Below are positions 50,292 to 59,824 of a stretch of DNA of 64,000 nucleotides, piece after piece. The notes beneath the pieces are model-generated. The model did not search any database. It saw nothing but the letters and a program-made list of their open reading frames with translations, and had not been told where the DNA came from. Location of the stretch: positions 17,385,041 to 17,449,040 of the forward strand of contig CM055093.1 of NCBI GenBank assembly GCA_029204225.1. The letters run 5' to 3'. Every line of letters begins with the position of its first letter. Within the stretch, counting starts at the first letter, position 1. Made by a program: the position numbers and the translations under genes. This DNA comes from Diphasiastrum complanatum. Lineage: Eukaryota > Streptophyta > Lycopodiopsida > Lycopodiales > Lycopodiaceae.

Positions 50292-50640
50292 GTCCTTACA
50301 TCATTAAAAAAATCTTTGCCTCTGGATATGTACAACTCCAAACCCTTCAAGGCGATATCCTCGACATTGTGGTCAATGGGAGCAGACTAAGAAAGTACAA
50401 TGAACCCTACTTTTATCTTGATATGTATTAGTTGTTTTCTTTTCTGCTGTTCTTCTTTACTTTTCTTTACTAGTAGCCTGCCTGCCATTTCGACAAATTT
50501 TTTGCTTTGCTTTCTTATTCAAACCATCATGATACTATCAGATCAGGTATACAAACAATCTTTCTCTGAGAAAACCACAAAAGCCATTAGTTTCAGAAGA
50601 TTTGTCTCACACCATCTCAGATAGAATTCGCCTGACCCTT
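50230..50640 (+). pseudogene. Gypsy integrase C-terminus (G1)
   Basis: A frame overlapping the 177-base repeat gives FAKLGENPTCNKGPYIIKKI followed by GDILDIVVNGSRLRKYNEPY. This is the GPYxVKK...Y.L....G....hNGxxLKxYY module that ends gypsy integrases. Confidence 0.7.
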
Positions 50641-51105
50641 TTTTACAATGCACGATTTATTTTTAGCCTCCACGAATTTTGTTTCAGAAACAAACTATCT
50701 AGAAATAAAAAAAGTTAGTTTTTTTCATCAGATATCCACTATGAGAATTCACAAACAATTCTTTGAAACTTAAAATAATCCCCACGATTTTTCTGTGATC
50801 TCCGCAAATTCTGATCAAACAAATTTTTGCATTGTGAGACATTTTTCCTATTTTGGCTTAGAAAATCACTTACAAGAATTCACCGACCCTCAGAATGTTG
50901 CCTCAAAATTCACAACCATCATTACCAAATCATGGACACTGAGGACGATTTCTAAGTAGATTTGCGAATTTCAGACAAAAAAAAGTCAATATATAGACCT
51001 CCACCCTTCTCTCCACGAATTCATTTTAGATTCCTGCTCTCGAGTTCATGTCAAAATTTTCCAGAATTTTCAAACTTACCAAAGAAATCTAAAATCACTA
51101 CTACT
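50640..51105. other. Non-coding part of gypsy G1 between pol and the 3' ORF
   Basis: AT-rich, with repeated CACGAATTTT/CACAAATT words and no coding frame. Confidence 0.5.
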
Positions 51106-54100
51106 ATGGCCTCCCGTGATTCCTCGCTCTCTTTGCATCGCCGAAAACCTCCTAGGCCTTATTCAGGGGACATTTTTATGATTTGTATTAAGAATTATGC
51201 TGAGCAGCTCATCCTGGCCAAAGATATCCTCACAAACCTTGGATTTGATTTGACTCACTTCTGTGACCAGCAAAGCGAGAGCCTGATCCGAGCGGCCTAC
51301 TCAACCTATTCGGATGAATTCCAGACTTTTAAGCTTACATCTAAGAGTGACAGTTATACAATCATCAACGTCTCCTGAGCATCTATAGAGCATTGTCTTT
51401 CTTAATCTTGGAGAGACGATCCACGACAAGGGCACTAGCTATGATGCCAAGTATTTTACAAAGTTTCTGATAAAGGACGACAAAACTATTGCCCAAACCA
51501 ACGATGGGATCGCCATACACCTCATCACAAATCCCCATCTCCAGGTTGTCTCAGAACTCCTCGTCACCATGGTCGAGGTGCATACTGCCAAGATGGATCG
51601 CATACCACCGAGCGGCCTCTTCTCTTTGACCCTCATCGTGGACAATCCCACTCAAAACTACAAATGGGCTGATAAGGTAGCAGAAAAGCTGTGCGGGGCC
51701 TTGAAAGCCAGAAAACCAACTACCAAGTGTGAATATCTCCTCCACATGTTGGTCACCAAGGATATCGGGCGGCTGCTGCCATCAAAGAGCTTGATGATCT
51801 CTATTTGAGCACTAAGAAGCGAGCCACCCCCCGCCAACTGCAGAACCAGTTTCACCAGCACCACCAACTAAGAAGCAGAAAGGGAAGGCGATTAGCACAG
51901 AAGCCGATGTCTCTCATGACATTTTATCCAGCGACATCGGGGCTAAGTATGTTGAATCCGGAGGGAGTCTTAAACCCTCTCAGGTCCCAAAGGAGGTCTT
52001 AGCGCAGCAGGAGGCCTTACTCCACCAGGCCCAACAATGCAGACAAGCAGTAGCGGCAACAACAAACAGCTCAATTGCAACAGACACTTCTGGTTCTGAT
52101 CCTATGGGCGTGGTTCCGTCCACGTAGGCACTCTCCACAACTCCAACTCTCTCACTTGCTCTCACACTTCCACCACCACCTCCACACCGTCACTTATTCT
52201 CAACATGGGCTTCGATTCCGCACTTTCACAAAAGCCCTCACCTGTACAAATATCCACCCTACTTGACTCTACAATCAACGTAGATGATTTTGCATTACAA
52301 TTACTAACCAGAATTCCACACATCTCCGCCAGGCAGTATCTCCTCACCTCTTTCACCCATCATCCCTCAATTACCTCCGCCTGTCTTTCATTCATCTCCA
52401 TCTAACCCTGTTCATAATTTTCTACCCTTTAATCCAATGTCATATCCTAACTATACACGCACCCTCCTTGACAATGCCCTTGGGAGCAGTTACCCCTTGC
52501 AGCCCAAAAAGCGGTATGGTTGGTAAATGAGCTCCAATACAATCTATTCGGCACCCTAGGGGAACAATATACCATGCGACAATTTGACGATGGCGCTATG
52601 GCGGACCTTCAGAAAGAAAAAGCAAGGCTGGAAGTGAAAAACAAGCAATAGCAGCTGCAGATCCAAAATCTCACCACTTATAATCAACAGCAACAGTAGA
52701 TGCTCCTCCACCTCCAGAACCAGTTCCAACTGAAGGTGTCCAACATGTAGAATACCATCGATAACATCAAAATAGAAAGGGATGAGGCCGTAGCAGATGC
52801 ACAAGCCGCACGTTCCGCTATGAAGGAACAATTGGAATTGGTGGACTTCAACGACTTTGCACCACCAGCTATTCCTAAGGGAACTCCCATTCCAATGGTG
52901 GCTTATCAAATGTTGGCCCAAAAGTTGAAAGCCACAATGGAGCAGCACACAAAATCACAACAATCATATCTTGCTTCCATCGAGGCCCTGAACCAATACA
53001 TTGCCACCCTGGGAGAATAGTTAAAGACAACTGTCCAGTCGACGCCGTCCGTTCATGCAGAGCATGCCCAGTTCCATGATTCTGGGCACTACTTTGATGG
53101 ACCAGATGGTGGAGATGGAGCAGGATTCCAACAGCCTCCTTCTGCTACTCAAAGCTCTTCCTTTCAAGGCTAGCCCCTGGGGCAAGGAGCTCAAGCACCA
53201 ACCAATCCATCAGGCTCTGGTGGTACCAGGTCCCAACATTATCTTTTTCCTTCCACCGCTTCTAACCCTCTCGACACCACTAATCTCCCATTTATTCAAC
53301 GTCAATTTTCTCCTGAGTCACAAAGAATTGTTGAAGCTAACCCTTCCCCTCCTCTCTCTCCTGATCTTGATCCCCAAATTCAATATGAGATTGCCTCTGA
53401 AGCACCAACCATCCGGCACAGAATCATGCCCATAGAAGCAAACAAGGAGTTGCGCGCCTCTCAAGAGTTTGCCAAGAAATATCCAACGACAAAGAGCGAG
53501 GTGACTACATATTGCCAGATTTGGACCAATGTCAAACACATAAAGAAGTAGTCAAACTCCTGGATCCACAACCTCTCTGACGCCATCAGCTCTTCCTACA
53601 AAGTAAAACGTCGATGGCACGGTATATCGAAGCTCCCTCCTATATGCACACAAATCCTTATTACTATCCAGTAGCGAGACGAGAATTGTTTCTTGCCACC
53701 AAGGTCAAGAATAGGATATTTTGGCCCAAGCTCATAGGCGTTGATACCGGCAACTTAGCCGAAGACATGGTCACCAACTGCCGTGTATTCTACCAGAAGC
53801 ACCATGGCAACCTTGATCGCGACGTCAAATATTTTGCGGACAATTGCGGCATGGTAGCATTTCTGGCAGAACTCAAGAGTTTTTGGGATCGAGGGCTACC
53901 CCAATCGCCCTTGATATCAATAAACCACTACAAACACAAGAAGACCACATCAGCGTAACAAGGCTCTATTATCGCGCTGCACTAACTTCAGCCCTGCACG
54001 TTGATATGGTGGAGCTATGGAAAACCCACAACTTTTTACAGGGTATGCTCCATTATTACAAACCCATGTCCTTCCTGAACAAACTACGGTGGCAAATGAT

Positions 54101-54140
54101 GGAGGACATCGACACTACAATCTACCACTCCCGACAGTAA
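51106..54140 (+). pseudogene. Extra 3' ORF region of gypsy G1, frame-broken
   Basis: Starts MASRDSSLSLHRRKPPRPYS (51106-51378). Coding-like segments continue in shifting frames. One has ADKVAEKLCGALKARKPTTK (51569-51808). One is a Gln/Glu-rich likely coiled coil (52575-53020) with RSAMKEQLELVDFNDFAPPA. A Pro/Ser-rich linker follows, then ARYIEAPSYMHTNPYYYPVA and KVKNRIFWPKLIGVDTGNLA (53614-53900), and a helical end (54017-54140). It ends about 70 bases before the polypurine tract. No family is recognised and no signal peptide or membrane span was seen. It may encode a structural accessory protein, but similarity to the ORF at 14074-15399 is not evident by eye. Confidence 0.55.
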
Positions 54141-54212
54141 CAGTCTCGCCTCCAAGAAGTACAGAAGATCCAAGAAGAAAATGCTTCGATTGGTGTGGGA
54201 CCACCAATCCAA

Positions 54213-54227
54213 TAAGGAGGGGGATAA
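54213..54227 (+). promoter_or_regulatory. Polypurine tract of gypsy G1
   Basis: TAAGGAGGGGGATAA immediately precedes the LTR terminus TGTTAG. Confidence 0.75.
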
Positions 54228-55050
54228 TGTTAGCATCTATGCTAACACAAAAAAATAAAAATAAAAAGAGAAAAAAACTCCATGGCATGTGTTTTATAAG
54301 TCCACGTACGAGTGTTTGTTAATAAATTTTCGCCATGGCATGTGTTTGTAAGCCCATGAATAGAAGCTTAAAAAATAATAAAATAGCTTAAACTTAGATT
54401 TAGAACGTAGACTTAGGAAATTTAAGATTAGAAATTTTTTATCTCAAGTTTTTTTAAGTTAATAAACTTTGAAGTTCTAAATCTTAAGTTAGAAGTCCTA
54501 GAACGGCTAGAAATAGATTAGTCCCATAAGTTAGTGGATACTTATGGAAGACCCTCCTTGCCATAAAAGGAGAGGTATTTGCCTTGTAAACAACACTTTT
54601 GAGATTAAGCTATCAAGTTCTCTATTTTTGAGATTATCTCTCTATTTCATTTGTGTTTCCTTTGGGAAGGTGCATAGCTTGAGGGAAGGTGCTCGGGCCT
54701 CCTCTTGCCTCCTTCTCATTGGTTTGTATTGTGGCATGTAATTTGTTGATTGATTATTAATTAGCCGCAATCTTCCATTCTAATTCCCCTTGGATGTTAA
54801 TCTAGGATTTAGTTTAATCACCTTGCTAATTGGGTAAGCCTTAGTAAGGTTTTGTATTTTGTCATCTTAGTTAGTTTCATTTCTATTTCGAGCACTAGTT
54901 GGGTAAGCCTTAGTGCTTCATCATTGTTTTCTATTTTCGCACTCCGTCTGAAGCTTGGTAGAAACTTAGAAAGCAGACGATCCTCTCTATACTACTCCAC
55001 ATCATGAGTAGATCTAGCCAAACATTGACAAACAAGATTTACTTCCAACA
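54228..55050 (+). repeat. 3' LTR of gypsy G1
   Basis: TGTTAG at 54228 to TTCCAACA at 55050, 823 bases with TG...CA ends. It has a TATA-like CATAAAAGGAG near 54561. The first 20 bases form a perfect hairpin (TGTTAGCAT, two bases, ATGCTAACA). No 5' partner is present to confirm the right end. Confidence 0.7.
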
Positions 55051-55109
55051 TTTTCAAACGTTTTTTAGCTTTTGCAGCTGCAAAAGCGGAACATGTTTTG
55101 CGGGTAGAA

Positions 55110-55600
55110 TTTGACATTTTCGACGACAGAGCGTGACATTTGCATCAGCAAAAACACACACTCTCTCTCTTTAAAATCATTTTATACTATATATGTGTGT
55201 GTGTGTACACACACACACATATATACACACACACACACATTTGTGTGTGTATGTACTTATATATACACATATATATACATACATACATACATATATATAT
55301 ATATATGTGTGTGTGTGTATAAATATATTCTAGAGAGAAAGAGTTGTCGTAAAAAAATTAACCGTGTCACCAAAAATGTCACACTCTGCCTGCAAAAAGT
55401 GTCGCCAAAAATGTCACACTCTGCTTGCAAAAAATGTCACGCATTATTAAAAAAAAAAGCTAAAAAAATGTTTGAAAAATAATGCGTGTAAAAAATCACA
55501 CATACAAGTCTTTTTTTTTTTTTTTTGCGCGCGCACTCACACACACACACACACACACACACATATTTCAAAATTTTTTCCCCCTCGCGCGCGCGCTCTA
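55110..55600. repeat. MITE-like repeat with inverted ends and internal microsatellites
   Basis: CAGAGCGTGACATTTGC (about 55129) is near the reverse complement of AAAAATGTCACACTCTG (about 55372 and 55413). Between them lie GT, CA and AT arrays. The right part (55430-55600) matches 38740-38860 and 39150-39290, including ACACATACAAG and the following T run. Confidence 0.65.
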
Positions 55601-55679
55601 TCTCTCTCACTCTCGACGTGCTCTCTCTGTCTCTCGACAAGTCTCTCTCCATGCTCTCCAGACAGCGCTAATCCAGGAG

Positions 55680-56025
55680 GGCGCGCTTCAGGGCATTTGA
55701 TCTAAGAGCATTTGATCCAGGCAGTGTTGATCCAAGAGCCAAGAGGGTGTCTTTTCTAGTACCTACGCTCTACTCTCTTGCCATTGTTGATCTTCTTGCA
55801 GCTTGCTAGCTCCTCTCTATAGCTCCTCTCTATAGCTGGTCATCAACCTAGATCATTCATTGCCTGCTAGATCATTCATTGCCTGCTGCCCCAATAGAAG
55901 TGCTCCTTGCTTTGCCATTGCCCATTCTTTTTTGTTTTGATTTATTACAGGAAGGTGGTTGATGAAGGTAATGGAAACCCATTAAACCTTCCTTAAGCAG
56001 CAGCAACAGCAGACACGGGGCAACC
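55680..56025 (+). promoter_or_regulatory. Presumed promoter and 5' UTR of the prolyl oligopeptidase gene
   Basis: Contains short tandem duplications (CTCCTCTCTATAG twice near 55811; AGATCATTCATTGCCTGCT twice near 55850). No TATA box could be assigned. Confidence 0.4.
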
Positions 56026-56609
56026 ATGAGCATGGAAAGGTCCTGCACTCATACTCTTTCTTCCACTGCTGCTCTAATCAAAGGGAGGCTGCAATGTTCC
56101 AACTTTCCTTCTTCCAGATCATTACATCTCCCAATTTCTGCACAAATCTCTACAATTGTTCAAACAAAGCTCTGCACAGGAAAACCTTCTGATCGTGCAT
56201 TGCTGCACTGTCCAATATGGTTTTCAAATTTGCTCTTGCAATGTGGAATGTCGTGGCTGCCTAACTCGCTTGGCCTCAGCTGCAGAGGTGTTTCTTCTGC
56301 CATAGGATGTTTGAATTCTGATGTGCCAGAATTGGGTTCAGAAGAAGGGCGATGGAATGCTGGCGTGCAGTCCCCAAGAGCTCCCAGAAGATCCTTTTTA
56401 CAAGAAGAGCATGGATTGAGCTGGGATGACCCTTACCATTGGCTATCCAACTCCTCAGATTCTGTAGGACTTGAATATCTCACCAGAGAAAATAGGTATG
56501 CCGATGACGTGATGGCTCGCACCCTCAGGCTACAACAAGAGTTAGAGACAGAAATGGTGAATAGAATGTCGAAGGAGCTCTCAACTCCCGGAGAATGTTG
56601 GGGCCCTTG
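56026..56609 (+). CDS. Prolyl oligopeptidase family (S9A, protease II-like) protein, first exon
   Basis: N-terminal exon of a serine peptidase of the oligopeptidase B/prolyl oligopeptidase family. Residues from about 125 read EEHGLSWDDPYHWLSNSSDS, LEYLTRENRYADDVMARTLR and LETEMVNRMSKEL, then STPGECWGPW. This is the HGxxxxDPYxWL...EN.Y...M entry into the propeller domain, close to the plant homologue typified by Arabidopsis At1g69020. The first 120 residues are Ser/Leu-rich and may be a transit peptide. The exon ends before GTGAGT at 56610, splitting the Trp codon. The catalytic exons were not found downstream. Either the introns are very long or the gene is truncated by the repeats that follow. 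The ATG at 56026 is the first in frame. Confidence 0.75.
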
Positions 56610-56789
56610 GTGAGTGATCAGAATACCTTCAATTAAGCAGAAATTGTTCTCGTCCCCTATTCTACTAAAATTCCTGGACATCTTTTAACAAAGTTTTTAT
56701 TATCTTTTTTTGATATCCAAACGTGTAGGATTCTGCTCTTTAGGCTCAGTCTCAAATTTTTTTGTCAATTGTTTTTATGACTACCACAG

Positions 56790-57273
56790 ATGCAGAACAA
56801 GAATTAGAACAGGCTAAGAACGTTTTTGAGGCCATGGATCGAGAAGGTGAGTCAGTTAATATACCGGAAGGATTGCTCATATATTCCGCTCCCTTTCCAG
56901 TTTTCGGATGAGGCAACGTTCTGGTTTCGTTTGACTTTTTTGTTTTCCTCGAAGATGCACATATCATACTTTTGAGTTATTCTGCTTGCATTCGGCTCAA
57001 TAGGATCAAGTTGCTACTTTTTCACGACACATTTTTTTTTTTGGACACATTATAAAACGCAGTTCAAATGAAATGCTTCATTCAATTTTACCAGTTGGAG
57101 ATAGTTCATAGTGTATGATGTTAGATTAGAATAATCAAATATGATGTGTAGCTAAAACTTTTGCTATTTTGTTTGTTTCAGTGGAAGCAAGATCGGTGGC
57201 CATAAGAGCAATTTGTGAATCTCAGATTTCAACCGTGGTTCTGCAGCTAGAAATGCAACAGTCCAAATTTTAG
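56790..57273 (+). pseudogene. Two-exon fragment of an unrecognised protein
   Basis: Exon 56790-56846 (acceptor CACAG, donor GTGAGT) and exon 57182-57273 (acceptor TTTCAG, stop TAG) join in frame. They give AEQELEQAKNVFEAMDREV, EARSVAIRAICESQISTVV and LQLEMQQSKF, a helical C-terminal tail. The splice signals and codon join are good, so this derives from a real gene. The phase at 56790 does not fit the prolyl oligopeptidase exon at 56026-56609: joining them gives an immediate stop. It is therefore probably a separate captured or truncated gene end. No upstream exon was found. Confidence 0.5.
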
Positions 57274-57474
57274 ACGAAATGCTCGATTCTATGTTCAGAA
57301 TACTATGTTCAAGCACTGCCAGGCAGTGCTATAGCCGGTCAGTGGTGCTTGAGTCATGGCAGTGCTGATACTGCCAATGTTGAGATGTATGAGGGAACCG
57401 CATATGTCAATAAGCAATACTGAGAAAGAAGCTTAAACATTTCCAACAAAAAGCCCTTCCCCCCTTAATCAGAT

Positions 57475-57479
<5 letters not shown>

Positions 57480-57523
<44 letters not shown>
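57480..57523. repeat. (CT)n microsatellite
   Basis: A CT run of about 44 bases, followed by AACCCTAACCCTAAAA (57524-57540), a short telomere-like word. Confidence 0.93.
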
Positions 57524-57529
<6 letters not shown>

Positions 57530-57934
57530 AACCCTAAAAATTTAACCCTAATTGTAACCAACACCACCCTATCTGTAACTGTAATCGTAACCAACACTAC
57601 CTCATTTCATTACAAAATTCCATTCTCAAACCATGCAAAATTCTACAAAATTTCATTCTCAAAACATGCTATACAAGATCCCAAGAATTTGGATTACTAC
57701 AACAAATTATTATAACATTCCATCAATTTCCATTACATGTGATTCCAAAACAAAAGTAACATGTGATTTCAAAACAACAGTACATATCATGCCAAAATTT
57801 AATCCGCACTACATATCATGCCAAAGTTAATCCGCACTACATAGCATTACATAGCAATCGCATAATATTCACATCAGGACCGCTTCAGCATTACATAGGA
57901 TTTGCTCCAGATTCGCAGTCACAATAGTTAGAAA

Positions 57935-58412
57935 AACACATTGGGTTGGAAAAACACACTGGGTTGGAAAAATACATTGGGTCATGCGGGTCGAAAAATT
58001 TCAACCCAGTTCCACCCAACCCCACGTCGGGTTGAAAAATTTTGACCCAATCCGACCAAGGGTCAAAAAATTTCGACCCGACCTGACCCGACCAAGGTTC
58101 GGAAAATTTCGACCCGAGGACGTCGCTAAAGCAAAAATAAGCAGCACCATCCAAGCGTCTTTATATTCTGAATGACTCGAAATTTTAAATGACTCAAATT
58201 TTTCCAATGACTCGAATTCTTTGAACCACTCGAATTTTTTCAATGACTCGAATTTTTCGAACGATTCGAATAAAGTATCGAATTTTTTGAAAGACTCGAA
58301 TTTTTTGAATGACTCGAATTTTTGGAAAGACTCAAATTTTTTCGAAGACTCCAATTGTTTCAATGACTCGATTTTTTTTTCCAAAGGATCGAATTTTTTC
58401 AAATACTCAAAT
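57935..58412. repeat. Minisatellite tract of two related unit types
   Basis: 57935-57982 has the ACATTGGGTTGGAAAAA unit three times. 57985-58115 alternates GGGTTGAAAAATTT/GGGTCAAAAAATTTCGACCC-like words that are partly self-complementary. 58170-58412 has about 13 units of AATGACTCGAATTTTT with variations. Confidence 0.85.
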
Positions 58413-58494
58413 TTACACACACACACACATATACACACACATATATATCTATATATGTAAAGATATTTGTGTGTCACATTTGTGCCTATGCATG

Positions 58495-58540
58495 GGGTAG
58501 GAGGATGCACCCATGGTAGCATGGGTGCATCCTCCTACCC
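58495..58540. repeat. Perfect hairpin, 21-base arms
   Basis: The left arm 58495-58515 (core GGTAGGAGGATGCACCCATG) is the exact reverse complement of the right arm 58520-58540, with the 4-base loop GTAG. Related in sequence to the hairpin at 38572-38603. Confidence 0.95.
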
Positions 58541-58895
58541 ATGTACTATTTTAAAAAAATTAATTAAATTTTTTAAATGCATGCATGAGAGTAAGATGTA
58601 TGCATCATGCCCCATGCATACACATTGCTCCCCCTCTTGCTCTCTCATGTTCTTCCTCCATCTCTCTCTCCAAGATCCACCTCATGCCATCGCTCCTTCT
58701 TGGCTTCAGTTCCCACCTGGATGAGCTCCATCGCTACCAACAACAACTCTTTCTTCTTTGTGCATAGGATCCATTGATCAATGTTACTGCCATCGTTGCC
58801 TAGCAGAAACAACAAGCCATTATTATTTTCCCATGAGATTCCACCATGTTTTTCTACTAAATGCTAAGACCCATATTTCTTTTAATACTAGTACA

Positions 58896-59215
58896 GAAAG
58901 CTCTGATGAGCCGATTGAATAAGGCAAAGAAAATGTTGTCAAGTGTGTAGCTTCGTGGTTGCAGTATTTTAATAGCTCTGGCGGAGAGAAGGCTATGGAG
59001 GCACCAAAACACTGGATGGTTAACATGTCGCAGCTAGGAAATTTTTTTGCAATGAGGACATATAGTTGCTTATGTCATGGATTTTATAAGGAAAAGAAAG
59101 TGGCTACGAAGATGATGAGGCCGCCTAATGAGGATGAGGAGATTGTAGGGAGACTCGAGAGACTTATCCATCAGTATTTCTTGCAAGGGTATTTCTTGAA
59201 AGCTCTGACTTTTCA
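58896..59215 (+). pseudogene. Raf-like (HT1-type) protein kinase N-lobe fragment
   Basis: The frame has SSDEPIE, a TAA stop, GKENVVKCVASWLQYFNSSG, then WMVNMSQLGNFFAMRTYSCL, CHGFYKEKKVATKMMRPPNE and DEEIVGRLERL. This matches plant Raf-like MAPKKKs: W.QYF..GG, W.VDMSQLxxGxxFAxGxxSRLYxGxYK, and VAVKMxRxPxxDEE..A.LE. The P-loop glycines are lost (AMRTYSC), the VAxK lysine is retained and the similarity ends at the next exon boundary. An acceptor-like TACAG precedes 58896. It is a non-functional, single-exon fragment. Confidence 0.75.
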
Positions 59216-59824
59216 AAAAAAAATTGTACTATGGATTGCTGAGTTCAAAAGCATAACTCACTACAGTCAATGGCATTTATGAGGCACTAGTGCCGCTTCT
59301 CTTGAGGACATACAACACCTCTGTCGCCAATCGCATTTATGAGACCAATTTACTCTATTGAGGATCGCACTTTAAAAAGCATAATGGCAGTTCATTGAGT
59401 CTGTCTCATCGGTACCCACAGTGCATTCTTTGAGTAGAATTTGATTACCAACATCTCACATTGGGGGCCTTGTGCCATCGCTGACCCTTGAGACAAAATC
59501 AGAGCTATATATTGGTGCTCCTTTGATACCTTTCCATCGCATAAGAGATGCATGAGTTTGCTCCTGATGCAACGAGCCATCTGATCACTCTTAGTTGAAT
59601 ACCATTTGTGGAGTGAGTGCTATTGGCAGAATTAAGATTCATTATGGAAATAGCCATTTTATTTTTCAATCTTAAGAAGGAAGTCAAAAGCGCATCAATC
59701 TTGATCAGTTTAGGAGTCACACCATTTGAGACTGAACGAGTTCAAATTGAAAGTTGCTTTTGAATTCAACAAAGACATTATGGAGCCAAAAATTGCCAAA
59801 ATCAAAATTTTCAAAATTATCCCA

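Larger units (their letters stand above)
39296..55050 (+). mobile_element. Ty3/gypsy element G1, 5' truncated, host of nested copia insertions
   Basis: Plus-strand element in the order gag, protease, reverse transcriptase, RNase H, [copia insertions 43134-50113], integrase C-terminus, an extra 3' ORF region (51106-54140), polypurine tract (54213-54227) and 3' LTR (54228-55050). No 5' LTR is present; the left end abuts a dispersed repeat at about 39290. The gene order with an ORF between integrase and the 3' LTR recalls the Tat/Athila side of plant gypsy diversity. That placement is inference. All reading frames carry stops or shifts. Confidence 0.8.

Noticed and set aside
56026-57273. Joining the prolyl oligopeptidase exon to the exons at 56790 and 57182
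   Set aside because: The splice phases disagree: joining gives TGA at once. The helical tail does not resemble the peptidase.
57524-57560. Interstitial telomere
   Set aside because: Only two to three CCCTAA units with interruptions. Too short to call a telomeric relic.
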